Source: Thecamonas trahens ATCC 50062
Taxonomy: Eukaryota > Apusozoa > Apusomonadida > Apusomonadidae
Direction of reading: 5' to 3'
Length of the DNA stretch: 58,579 bases
NCBI RefSeq assembly: GCF_000142905.1
Contig: NW_013657638.1
Coordinates: forward strand, 268,318 to 326,896
Shown here: positions 8,236 to 17,528 of the stretch, piece by piece
Position numbering within the stretch: position 1 is the first letter of the stretch
Layout: each line of letters starts with the position of its first letter
Notes under the pieces: model-generated
Seen by the model: only the letters and a program-made list of their open reading frames with translations
Told to the model about the DNA's origin: nothing
Database searches by the model: none
Program-made: the position numbers and the translations under genes

Positions 8236-10692
8236 ATGGCTGTACCGCAGCACCTCCTCGAGGCGGATTTTGACCCTCAGGGGTACGCTCTTGCGGCTGT
8301 TGAGGCTTCGTCTGTGGGCGCTACCCTCGCCGAGTTGACGTCGTCGGTGGCGGCGCTGGAGGCAAGGATCGCCAAGCTTGTCACTGACCAGCATACGGCG
8401 CTGTTGGACTCGGCTGCCAACGTATCGGCCCTGGATGGTGTTCTGTCTAATGTGGTGGACGGGGTGGCAGGGCTAGCTTCGGCCCTTGCTGCCGTTCGTG
8501 CTGCCATCTCGGCGCCTCATGCCGCGGTCGCTACTTCGGCAGCTCAGCTCGAGCGCATGCACACCACTCTGGATCTCTTGCGGGCTGCGGCTGTCTTCTT
8601 CTCTACCCTGGACCGCCTGGCTACTGCTGTCGCTGGAGGCATCGATCCGGTCCTGGCCCGGGCTGCCCTGCTCGTCTTTCGCCTTCGGGCCCTCCTTGAT
8701 GCCCATCCGTTGCTCGCTCAGCTCGACAAGGTCGCGGCCTCGCTCGAGTGGCTGGACGAGACGGCGTGCGCGGTCGATGCTGCGGTGGCGACCGCGCTCG
8801 AGGCTGGTCTGGCCTCAGGCAATCTGGCGGCGATTGGCTCTTCGTTGCAGGCGCTGCACAACGCCGGCGAGCTCGCCGGAACTCTCCGTGCCGAGCGGGC
8901 TGAGCTGCTCGACGCCGTCTCCCGGACCGTTGTCTCGGGCCTCGATGCGTCGTTGATTATGAACAAGGCCAAGACCCGCGCGGCAGCCGAGCCCGGTACA
9001 GCCGGCGAGTCGGGTGCGTCGGTGGTGGCCTGGCGCGCCGTGCTGTGGGAGCGGCTTGACGACGTTGTCACTTCGCTGGCCTCGCTTATTCTTCGCGGGT
9101 GGACGCTTGATGTCGTGCTCTCGCTCAAGCGCGATACCCGAAGCCACGAGCCGTTCCTTGCCGTCCTCGACCTTGCACCAGGCGGTTGGTTTGCTGCGCT
9201 CTGGACCGACGCACAGGAGAGCGTGCGCGCGGCACTGCTGCGCGCCGCAAGCACTTCAGCGGTGGTAGATGAGGCTTTCCGGGCCGAGTATCCCAAGTTG
9301 CTGCGTGCGTTCCACGACCTTGCGCGCAAGCTACAGCTGCAGACCATGCTCATCGGCAAGGAGTCTGGTCCGGCGGCTGCAGTGCCGCAGGTCGAGTTTG
9401 AGGCGGTCACTAGCTTGCTCGCCGACTTTGAGGCTGCATACTTGAACCGCGCCCGGGCTCGGCTCGATGGCCCGCTCAGCGCCATCTTCAAGCAGGCGGT
9501 CAAGGCGCCACCGACGTCGGAGCAGGTGCGCACTCTGGTTGGTACCATCCAGGGCGAGCTCGAGGTGGCGTCGGTCGAGCTCGGGCTGATGACGCGGGTG
9601 GCCAAGGTCGCGGCCGATGTGGTCTCGACCTTTGCCAGCGGGACCGAGGCCATGGTCTCGCGATCGGCGGCGGCGACCAAGGTTGTGCCGGGCGCGCCAC
9701 TGTCTGCGCCGCAAAAGCGCAACATCAACCTTGTCAATGCTAACGTGGCCTTTCTGGCCGGCCTCGACTCGCTGCTGCGAACGCATCCAGACGAGTTGGC
9801 ATCAGTCTTTGATCCTGTCGTGCCCGAGCCGGTCTATGTGGTCACGTCGAGCCTCGCACCGCTCCTGGATGCCATCCTCAGCGGCATTGAGCACTGCCTG
9901 GCGCAGTTCCATGTCCGCGGCTCGTTCCTGGCGCAAGAGCTCCCGCTGGGCACCGAGGCCGCGCTGGACGACGCGGCCAACCACGGATCGCCGCCGATGC
10001 GCGAGCTGCTGGCACTTGTCCGCCACGCAGCGTCTGTCACGCTTGGCAAGTTCCTCAAGTCGGGCATCCTCGCCTCACTTGTATACGAGCTCCGCAACGT
10101 AGCCACACTGCTGTACATCGGCTCGTTGTCGATGATTCCGGTTCTCTCAGCGCGTGGCCGACTGCTGGTCGCGTCGGACATGGCGCACTTTGAGTTGGCC
10201 ATGGACGAGCTTGCGGCGCTGGCGCCGACGTCACTCACAGGTACGCCGTCGCCCAAGCTCCTTCTCGCCTCGTCGCGCTTCCTGGACTTTGAATCGCCGC
10301 ACGGCCACATGCTCTCCAAGGCTGCGGGCTGGACCCGCGGCGCACACAGCCGCGAGGTCTTCAAAGCCTTCAAAGCCCTCCTCTTTACTGACGAGCTGAC
10401 GCTCGACTCGATCCAGGCCTCGTCGCTCCCGCTCCGGCTCGCGACCAACCACTGCTTTACTCGGGCGTCAGCCGACCTTGATCCACCGCACCGCATCCGT
10501 GTCTGGTCGACGATCGAGGCCACCCGCTGGCTCGTCACCGCCTCGGACGCCGAGTACCTCGAGCTGGCCCAGGCCGCCTGCGACAAGTACGCTCGCTCTG
10601 CAACCTCGCTCGGCGCTAAGGAGTTTGTCCCCGAGTACGTCCTCATCACCAAGCTCCTCGCCGGCCCCGCCTCGGCCTCGGCCTCTCCCTAA
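8236..10692 (+). CDS. COG5: Conserved oligomeric Golgi complex subunit 5
   Basis: 818 aa, close to the usual COG5 length of about 830. The N-terminus carries the family signature: LLEADFDPQGYALAAV, a helical stretch (AKLVTDQHTALLDSAANVSA) and LERMHTTLDLLRAA, matching the COG5 N-terminal coiled region that joins lobe B of the complex. The rest is all-helical (CATCHR-like). COG tethers vesicles for retrograde transport within the Golgi. ATG at 8236 was chosen because the family signature begins 10 residues later; the frame is open only to a TTG at 8215. Another Golgi protein, SYS1, lies 29 kb downstream. Confidence 0.85.
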   Translation: MAVPQHLLEADFDPQGYALAAVEASSVGATLAELTSSVAALEARIAKLVTDQHTALLDSAANVSALDGVLSNVVDGVAGLASALAAVRAAISAPHAAVATSAAQLERMHTTLDLLRAAAVFFSTLDRLATAVAGGIDPVLARAALLVFRLRALLDAHPLLAQLDKVAASLEWLDETACAVDAAVATALEAGLASGNLAAIGSSLQALHNAGELAGTLRAERAELLDAVSRTVVSGLDASLIMNKAKTRAAAEPGTAGESGASVVAWRAVLWERLDDVVTSLASLILRGWTLDVVLSLKRDTRSHEPFLAVLDLAPGGWFAALWTDAQESVRAALLRAASTSAVVDEAFRAEYPKLLRAFHDLARKLQLQTMLIGKESGPAAAVPQVEFEAVTSLLADFEAAYLNRARARLDGPLSAIFKQAVKAPPTSEQVRTLVGTIQGELEVASVELGLMTRVAKVAADVVSTFASGTEAMVSRSAAATKVVPGAPLSAPQKRNINLVNANVAFLAGLDSLLRTHPDELASVFDPVVPEPVYVVTSSLAPLLDAILSGIEHCLAQFHVRGSFLAQELPLGTEAALDDAANHGSPPMRELLALVRHAASVTLGKFLKSGILASLVYELRNVATLLYIGSLSMIPVLSARGRLLVASDMAHFELAMDELAALAPTSLTGTPSPKLLLASSRFLDFESPHGHMLSKAAGWTRGAHSREVFKAFKALLFTDELTLDSIQASSLPLRLATNHCFTRASADLDPPHRIRVWSTIEATRWLVTASDAEYLELAQAACDKYARSATSLGAKEFVPEYVLITKLLAGPASASASP

Positions 10693-11069
10693 AACCAGCA
10701 GCACACGCCTTTTGCACATGATCTGCACATGATGGACCCAGTGTCGCGTCTTCCTCCGCACCTTTGCCAGCATCACGAGCCTTGTCCCGCTCATCCTCGG
10801 CCACAACCTGCAATCTCCACAGCACTGCCATCATCATCGGTAGACCTGCCCACCTCAACTCTTTACCAACCACACGATGTACAGCCACTCACAAACATAC
10901 GATGCCTTCTACGGCCACATATTCCGGGCCTGTCCCACACTGACCGGCTCGTGACCAAGACTGGTCCGGTGCGCGTCATTTCCGGCAGAACGACATTCGG
11001 CGGTATTCGATGCCGTGACCGCCACCAATAGCCGAGCCACCCAACTCGGCGCAAGAGAGCAAGAACAAC
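10693..11069. other. Intergenic region COG5 to HIG1
   Basis: No gene seen. It contains a short direct duplication of tgcacatgat near 10714-10732 and the presumed promoter of the HIG1-like gene. Confidence 0.5.
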
Positions 11070-11360
11070 ATGGACGACTACCTTCGTGAAGATACGCTTG
11101 ACAACAAGACGACGCCGTTCTGGACGCCCCTCAAGACCGTGGGCGCACTCTGGCTTGCCACCCTCGGAGGCACCCTCGCCTATCAGTTCCGCAACAACTC
11201 GCTCAAGCTCTCCCAGCGGGTTGTTCAAGCTCGTGTCGGGGCTCAAGCTGTGACTCTTGGCGCTCTCATTGCATCGGCCGTTGTTACTGTCGCCACAGAG
11301 TCGGCCGCTGCCTCACCGGCTCGCGGCCCGGTCTTCCCCTCGGAGTCATCCAAGCACTGA
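11070..11360 (+). CDS. HIG1-domain mitochondrial inner-membrane protein (Rcf1/HIGD-like)
   Basis: 96 aa. Residues about 18-73 fit the HIG1 domain: TPFWTPLKTVGALWLATLGG (first hydrophobic hairpin helix), then AYQFRNNSLKLSQRVVQAR with the basic connector, then a second helix around VTLGALIASAVVTVA. HIG1 proteins associate with cytochrome c oxidase and respiratory supercomplexes. The length and two-helix topology suit HIGD1/Rcf1 relatives. No cleavable presequence is obvious. The C-terminal tail is Ser/Pro-rich. It is convergent with the P-loop kinase gene, 141 bp apart. Confidence 0.7.
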   Translation: MDDYLREDTLDNKTTPFWTPLKTVGALWLATLGGTLAYQFRNNSLKLSQRVVQARVGAQAVTLGALIASAVVTVATESAAASPARGPVFPSESSKH

Positions 11361-11501
11361 TGATGCGTGCTGCATTGCTCATCGTCGTCGTTGTCGTCAT
11401 CGTTGGCATTGTCGGCTTTGTCAGCATTGTCGGCATCGCCGCCCGTCACCACTGACATCATAGTTCAGAGGGAATGTCGCTGTTGCGACTCATGCCCTTG
11501 T

Positions 11502-12341
11502 CTATCCGCCGGCATCCAGCGCTGCGTCGTCCAGCGCTGTGGCGTCGTGCTTGACGGCGTGAGAGACCGCATCGCGGTGGATCATCCACGTGGCGTTGGC
11601 CTTGGACCTGGCGACCAAGTCTCCGTTCGGAATATCGTTGGAGAGAGCACGCGCCTCGGCAGCCTGCTCGTCCAGACCGTATGTGCGCCATCGCTGCAGC
11701 AGCGCATCGACTAGGATCTCGCGCTGCGCATCGACATAGAGAGAGGCGGTAAAGTTGCGCGCCACGTCTGACCATCCCGGGCCGGCAAGCTCGTCGTCGG
11801 CGATGAGGTAGTTGCCCTCGACAATTATGAGGCTCGGCTGCGGCGGCGGAGGAACGACGATTGCGCCAGCGAGCGAGACGTCCGCGGCACGATCAAAGGT
11901 GGGAAGTACGACCGGAGGCGAGTCGGGCCCAGCCGTAGCAAGTCTCGTCAGCGTCGACGCTAGGCCATCAACGTCGAACGTCTTGGGTGCGCCCTTGACG
12001 CTCCGCCAGCCGCGAGCATCCAGCACGTCGTTGTGGAGATGGAAGCCATCCATGCCGACGGCCATCGCTCCAGGTAGTGCCTCCTCCAGCGCCGCAGCCA
12101 GCGTCGACTTGCCCACTCCAGGCGGCCCAGCAATAGCTACCAGTACCCGCTCATCGCTCTCGGCGTACGGCGACAGCGCCGCCACAATGGCATCAAAGTC
12201 TTCGAGCAGCGCAGGCGCAGGCGCCGAGCAAGCGGCATCCGTTGCGGCCATGTCGCTGTTTTTGTGAAGGGGGGAACAGAGGGGACAGACGTATGTCGAG
12301 AGGTGGCGTGCTGTCCTGTCAGAGCTGGTCGCTGCGGCCAT
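11502..12341 (-). CDS. P-loop kinase of the uridine kinase/YggC-YFH7 type
   Basis: 279 aa. Walker A GPPGVGKST at residues 72-80; GMDGFHLHND at about 96-105 and RGWRSVKGAPKTFDVDGL follow, which is the signature of the phosphoribulokinase/uridine kinase superfamily branch containing bacterial YggC/FrcK-like proteins and yeast YFH7. Walker-B-like strand SLIIVEGNYLI, then a lid region with QRWRTYGLD. A small-molecule kinase is expected; the substrate is unknown. There are two plausible starts: 12341 (first ATG) or 12251 (MAATDAAC); the extra 30 residues could be an organelle presequence. The C-terminal residues after KHDATALDD look unstructured. Confidence 0.75.
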   Translation of the reverse strand: MAAATSSDRTARHLSTYVCPLCSPLHKNSDMAATDAACSAPAPALLEDFDAIVAALSPYAESDERVLVAIAGPPGVGKSTLAAALEEALPGAMAVGMDGFHLHNDVLDARGWRSVKGAPKTFDVDGLASTLTRLATAGPDSPPVVLPTFDRAADVSLAGAIVVPPPPQPSLIIVEGNYLIADDELAGPGWSDVARNFTASLYVDAQREILVDALLQRWRTYGLDEQAAEARALSNDIPNGDLVARSKANATWMIHRDAVSHAVKHDATALDDAALDAGG

Positions 12342-12961
12342 TACCTCTTGCGTGGCACGGCATACTGTGACTGACTAACTGATGATGGTAACCGACTAGA
12401 TGACAAACCGCTGATGAGCATCATCACTACGACGCCACAGACGCAGGCGTATCGTACGCCGCCACCTTTCGCACCTTGCACCTTGCAGCCGCGAACCTCA
12501 TCAACGCTCTTTGTGTGCAGGCGCTTCCTCGCGTTCTACTCGCGCCTGGCAACGCTACGAGCGCGCGCCTCGCGCGTCTTGACAGCCTCCAACCAGTCTA
12601 CCGAGGGGAAGTGCGCCTGTGGGCGTTTCTGGAAGTGGCTTTTGATGATTGAGGTCAACTTGGAACTGTTGAGGCTAATCTGCTTGCCGCAGAGCTTGCA
12701 GCAAGGGAGCCTATCTATTCTGATGTTCGACAAGCTCTCCACAGGGCTGAACAACGGGGCATGATGCGTGTGAGAGGAGGTGCCTCTGTCGTGATCACGA
12801 TTTTTAGTCATGACGTTTAGCTGACTAATTGATGGCTAACCGTTCTGACTACGAATGACTATGACCATCGTCGTGGTGCCGTACACTGGCCCAGAGAGCA
12901 CTGGACACAGAACACACCACTTGACTCCAAGTGAACCTCAGTCATAGCGCACATCACTATT
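12342..12961. other. Repeat-bounded segment between P-loop kinase and CDK-like genes
   Basis: A less GC-rich stretch than its surroundings. Diverged direct repeats of about 35-40 bp (ctgactaactgatg... at 12371-12404 and ctgactaattgatg... at 12821-12860, each followed by taaccg, gacta and atgac) flank a 416-bp core containing a small minus-strand ORF. Confidence 0.5.
12536..12811 (-). CDS. Small zinc-finger-like ORF, 91 aa
   Basis: Begins with ATG. Carries a single CCKLCGKQISLN...SIIKSHF motif: Cys-x2-Cys, then His about 17 residues later and a second His 7 further on, reminiscent of BED-type or other transposase-associated zinc fingers. The tail is basic. It lies inside direct repeats, so it may be a fragment of a mobile element or a short host gene. 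No catalytic domain accompanies it. Codon use is less GC-biased than in the neighbours. Low confidence that it is expressed. Confidence 0.3.
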   Translation of the reverse strand: MTKNRDHDRGTSSHTHHAPLFSPVESLSNIRIDRLPCCKLCGKQISLNSSKLTSIIKSHFQKRPQAHFPSVDWLEAVKTREARARSVARRE

Positions 12962-15153
12962 ATGGCTCTCAGTCACGCCCGCAGTTACCCTGGAGAAGGC
13001 CTTCGGTTGGGTAGCCTTGCCCTGCCACCGCCACCACTGGCAGCTGATGCCGTGGTCCTCGACCCGTTACAACTGGGACCAGGTGGTGTACCTCTGCCAG
13101 CAAAGAAAGTCCGCTATGGTCCAAAGGCGGCAAGGGCTCCGCTTCATGCTCGTGGAACGTATGGATCAGTTCGTGCTGGTGAATGGCATCAGATCGCCGC
13201 CCCGCCACGTCGTGTTGCTGTCAAAGAGTACAGCGCTCCCTTCAAGCGAGTGATCTGCGTCACCACTCTTCGTGAGTTGAGCCTGCTACGTGCTCTGGAC
13301 TCGCCACATGTGGTCTCAGTCGTGAGCCTTTTGGCAGAGCCGTGGCATCTCTTGCATTCGCTCGAAGCCGATCGCCGCTCCATCGCTCTGGTCATGCCTC
13401 TGCTCCGATGCTCGCTCAACAACCTCATCGGCTCTCTAGCCGTAGCAGACACCGCTCATATCATCCGATGCTTGGCCAGCGGCCTCGCGTACTGTCATGC
13501 TCGCGATGTGCTTCACCGCGACATCAAGCCGGCAAACGTTCTGGTCTCGGCCAGTGGGTGCGTCAAGCTCTGCGACTTTGGCCTCTCGCGAGTCTATTAC
13601 CCACTGCTGGTGGAGAGCGATGTGAGCTGGGCCCGCCTCACGCCGCGGGTCTGCACCCTCTGGTATCGCCCGCCCGAGCTGCTTCTTGCACGGGCCAGTG
13701 CCTACTCGTCGGCTGTCGACGTGTGGGGTCTTGGCCTCATCGGTCTCGAGCTGTTCAAGGCGTCGCCGGTCATCACCGACCACAACGAGCGCATGTTCTC
13801 CATCACTCTCTTCAACGTCTTTGGCTGCCCTAGCCCCGTCGAGCACGTGCGGCTCTCGGCGTTGATTGCCACCCATGGCGAAGCCTTCTCTGGTGCCCAG
13901 GACGTGCTCGATCGCGCGCTGGATGAGATCGAGGACGAGCACAAGCCGAACCGAGTCGCCCGCTGGATGAGCAGCGACCCGGAGGTGGCCAACGAGACGT
14001 GGGCGCCGGCGCTCGACGTGCTCGGCCCGCTGCTCTCGTCGTGTCTGGCCTACGACGACCGTGCGCGTGCGCCGGCCGCCGCAGTGGCTACCATGCCGGC
14101 CCTCAGTCAACTGGCTGGCACCGAGGCCGAGGCCCAGGCGCGACTGGCGGCTGTGGTCACTGGGCTTTTGGGCCAGGGCGCGCCGTCGGACCCCCGCTGT
14201 CTACAACTGCGACAGGGACCGATGTTGTGGCGCTTGGCACTGCCATCCGGACCACACTCGGTCCGCAGACACGCCCGATCTCGGTCTGTGCCGCGATCAA
14301 TGCCCTCGGGCTCATCCACCACTCGCGGCTCTTCACCCACCTAGAGTCTACGACCCTGTTCCGGCTCTGTCTCCTCTGCCACGAGCCGCTGTTTGCTCTC
14401 CTCGCAGCCTTTAGTAGCAAGCTGCTAGATCTGGACGAGTTTACCGAGTCGCTGATTGCGCTTGCGGCTCTGTACAGCCCAACTTCGCCGCGCTACGCCT
14501 CATTGGCCGGCGTTATCCCTGATCTTGCGGGCGCTACGTTGGTGGCGACCGCGGAGCGGCTCTCGTCGAGCCTGCTTGGCCAGGATGACAGATCTCGCGA
14601 GCCGGTCTCGGCCACTGTCACCAGCTTTAGGCGCGTGCTTGCGGTCATCGCTGCCTTTCTCCGCCTCCGCGCCGACAGCGCGTACAAGGTGCCTGCCTTG
14701 GCCACCGCCGCCGTCCTCGTGGCTTGCCAGCTGTACAGCGTCTCTGCTTCAATCAAGGCCATCAAGCTGTTTCTGTCGCGGATGCTGGAGCCGCTGGGAG
14801 CCCTGGTCCCAACTTCGAATGAGATCGGCGACGCCCAGTTTGCGCTGCTCTACGCCACGTCGTTCACTGCCCAGATGACCGGTGACCTCGCCGCGCTCAC
14901 GACGCCGGCGCCGTCGCCGGACGAGGCGGAGGTCATCGACGCCATTTTCCTTTTTTCCAATCTTCCACTGCTCTACACGCCTGCCGTCATCCGCCGTGCG
15001 ACTCGAGCGTATCTCACCCGCAACGCATCCAATCCTGCGGCCACCTCTGTGCTCAACGCGCACACCATTGCTGCCATCGACAGCGCCTGCGCTCTTTACC
15101 ATCAGGTCCTTTCCCCCAATCCACCATCCAGCTCGAGAGCAACATGTCCATGA
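12962..15153 (+). CDS. CDK-like protein kinase with long helical C-terminal region (frame interrupted)
   Basis: Kinase domain in the first frame, residues about 60-330: GTYGSV loop, VAVKEY lysine (K88), KRVICVTTLREL in the PSTAIRE position, HRDIKPANVL (185-194), DFGLSR (205-210), and TLWYRPPELLL, which is the CMGC/CDK activation-segment ending. The first frame reaches a stop at 14344. The second frame (-1) runs from about 14195 to 15153 and holds about 320 residues of helical, hydrophobic sequence (ISVCAAINALGLIHHSRLF...) without an ATG of its own. The two meet at C5 (14191-14195), where one more C gives APSDPPLSTTATG. The tail is not recognised. Alternatively the kinase ends at 14344 and the tail is a separate broken gene; a single gene is favoured. 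Confidence 0.65.
14191..14195 (+). other. Frameshift site, C5 run
   Basis: Point at which the CDK-like gene changes frame by -1. An added C links the kinase end to the open tail. Confidence 0.6.
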
Positions 15154-15156
15154 CCG

Positions 15157-15182
15157 ATATATATATATATATATATATATAT
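15157..15182. repeat. (TA)n microsatellite
   Basis: About 13 TA units just after the end of the CDK-like gene. Confidence 0.9.
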
Positions 15183-15258
15183 CTCCTCCCCCCTCCCCCC
15201 TCTGCTTCCTTACAACCGGCAACAAAGACCTCCATGCCCGCGTTTAGTGCCGTTGATC

Positions 15259-15316
15259 GGCCGACCGATGCGACCGACCGACCGACCGACTGACCGACCG
15301 ACCGACCGACCGACCG
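15259..15316. repeat. (GACC)n microsatellite
   Basis: Tetranucleotide tract with two interruptions, ending 40 bp upstream of the bL17m start codon. Confidence 0.9.
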
Positions 15317-15355
15317 GCGGCTGAGCAGACGGCACCCGACTCTGCCCGAGGCACC

Positions 15356-16010
15356 ATGGCTACGGCACGCAAGTTTGGACGGCTCATTGGACCTCGTCAG
15401 GCCATGATCCGCAACCTCATCACAGACCTTGTTCTCAACGACCGTATCAAGACAACTGCCGCCAAGGGTACGTATATCCACCAGGAGTGGGCTGGGTGTT
15501 GGGGAGGAGGGGGGTGGGCGGGATGGGAGGGAGAGGGGCTTCCGAGTGCGACTGACGCGACGTGAGCTGGTGGTATGTATGGGCATGTATGGGCATGTAT
15601 GGGCATGTATGTGTGTGTGTGTGTGTTTGTGTGCGGATACAGCACATACGCTGAAGCGGTATGCCGACAAGATGGTGTCTCTGGCAAAGAAGGATACTGT
15701 TGTGGCGCGTAAGCAGGCGCTCCGTGTCCTGCAGTCGCGTGAGGCCATGCACAAGCTGTTTGGTATCACCGCCCCGAGGCTCCGTGACCGACAGGGTGGC
15801 TACACGAGGGTGGTCAAGGCAGAGCGCCGGTTGAAGGATGCTGCGCCCATGGTCTTTATCGAGCTCATGGACATGCCTGGTCCCTTTATCCCGTATCCTA
15901 CCTCGGGCGTCAAGGCTCGCCGTCGCGCAGAGTCCAAGGCCGAGGCTGCTCGCATCCGCCGTCGTCTCCAGGAGGACGCTGCTGCTGCTGCTGGCGCCTC
16001 TTCTCCCTAG
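15356..16010 (+). CDS. MRPL17: Mitochondrial ribosomal protein bL17m
   Basis: Join 15356-15467 and 15643-16010, 159 aa. Matches the bacterial L17 family: KFGRLIGPRQAMIRNLITDL at the N-terminus, DRIKTTAAKAHTLKRYADKM across the splice junction, ARKQALRVLQ, LFGITAPRLRDRQGGYTRVV and APMVFIEL. L17 lies near the polypeptide exit of the large subunit. In a eukaryote with this bacterial-type protein encoded in the nucleus, the product is expected in mitochondrial ribosomes. The C-terminal extension is Arg/Ala/Glu-rich. ATG at 15356 has a good context (caccatgg) and gives the standard L17 start. Confidence 0.9.
15468..15642 (+). other. Intron of bL17m gene
   Basis: GTACGT...GATACAG, 175 nt, with three gtatgggcat units running into a GT-rich tract. 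Splicing restores AAKAHTLKRY in frame. Confidence 0.9.
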
Positions 16011-17180
16011 TCAACCCACCGATGGATGACCTGCTTGCCAGCGTCTGCATCGTTGTCATCGTCGTCGTCATTGTTGGGAAGGGAAACGTGGAGGAAATAC
16101 ATCTCTGTGGGATCGCCCCGTGAAGCAGCTGATCTGGGCAGAATGGGGGAGGGGGCACGGTACACCACGTATGTGCAGAGAGCGAGAGCAGAGAGGGAGG
16201 GAGAGAGAAAGAGAAAGAGAAAGAGAAAGAGCCGGCGATGTTGTCTCACCGTGCTCGTTGCCACCCTTCAGTTTCTCCTGGTCGAGGCATATCAGTCGAA
16301 CAATCGAATCGAATGATAGTTGTTGTCAAGATAGCTGGATTTGGATTGATGCGCTCCCGGTTCCCTCCTCCGGGGGGAACGCCCCCCCCCCCCCCTCCCC
16401 CCCTCCCACTACCACCACCATCATCATTCATGCATGCTCCAACCACGTGATAGAGTTCGCTGATTGACAGTCATTGCCTGTCTCTGGTGGTGGAGCCAAG
16501 CGTTTGCCGCCGTATCTGCCCAACTCGAAGAGCGGCGATGAGCGATGATGTTGAAGCGACCGAGGGTATCCAAGCGATGATCATATAACACATACACAGA
16601 GATAGAGATAATGATCAGATATTTGATGCAAACGTAGTAATTATGTTTCTAGCCAAACTACCCCCGTCCCAAACTCCCTCGCAGCCTCTCATCGATGACC
16701 GTGGTAGAAGTAGACCTCACGCTGTTTCAACGGGTTCGGCGGTAGCATGGATTTGACACCGACCTCCACCACCACCACCCTTTGTCCACTCGACGAGCAA
16801 GACAAGGGTTTACCCACCACCACCACCCTTCCCTCCTGCACCACTCCATACTTCTCTCACTCCCCCCCCCCTCCCCTCCCTACACCCCCCTCCCCCACCC
16901 ACCCTCCCTCCCCACCCCTTCCTGCCTCTATTGGCACCACCCCAATATTCCATATCCCCAGACCGGTCCCTCGGTCTGTTGGTTGGTTCTTTGGAACAAA
17001 GAGGAGAGCCACCTACTCCCCCTCCCTCCCTGCTCCTCCCCCTCCACCCGTCCACCCCTCCCCCCCGCCTTCTTCCCTCATCCACCCCACACCCGCAACC
17101 GCACCTCTGTACCCACACCTATAACCAACCTATCCACCCCACCTACTTAGTGGTACTTGGAGGTGGTTAACCGTACTGTG

Positions 17181-17186
17181 GTGTGT

Positions 17187-17231
<45 letters not shown>
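17181..17231. repeat. (GT)n microsatellite left of gap
   Basis: Dinucleotide tract broken by GG steps; the true length is unknown because the assembly gap follows 16 bases later. Confidence 0.9.
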
Positions 17232-17246
17232 TGTAGGAGGTACGGG

Positions 17247-17355
17247 NNNNNNNNNNNNNNNNNNNNNNNNNNNNNNNNNNNNNNNNNNNNNNNNNNNNNN
17301 NNNNNNNNNNNNNNNNNNNNNNNNNNNNNNNNNNNNNNNNNNNNNNNNNNNNNNN
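17247..17355. other. Assembly gap (109 N)
   Basis: Unknown bases between two GT tracts. The gap probably reflects collapsed or unsequenced dinucleotide repeat. Confidence 0.95.
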
Positions 17356-17362
17356 CGCACCT

Positions 17363-17365
<3 letters not shown>

Positions 17366-17420
<55 letters not shown>
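17366..17420. repeat. (GT)n microsatellite right of gap
   Basis: Pure dinucleotide tract ending about 110 bp before the likely bHLH start codon. Confidence 0.95.
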
Positions 17421-17421
<1 letters not shown>

Positions 17422-17528
17422 AGACGTTGACGGCTTTGCGGCTGGCAGTGCGACAAGACCGCAAAACGACGAGAGAGAGGACGAGATAGCGACAAGTGAG
17501 AAAGGAATACTACCTCTGGACTCCCCAC

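Larger units (their letters stand above)
16011..17528. other. Low-complexity intergenic region
   Basis: No gene, tRNA or rRNA recognised. Contents: a GAGAAA-rich tract (16188-16230), C runs (16382-16394), a C/T-rich stretch with CACC repeats (16770-17110), and GT repeats around the sequence gap. It may hold the bHLH gene's promoter and 5' UTR. Confidence 0.6.

Noticed and set aside
16007-16264. Minus-strand 85-codon ORF with Leu/Phe run
   Set aside because: The hydrophobic run is only a reading of the GAGAAA repeat.
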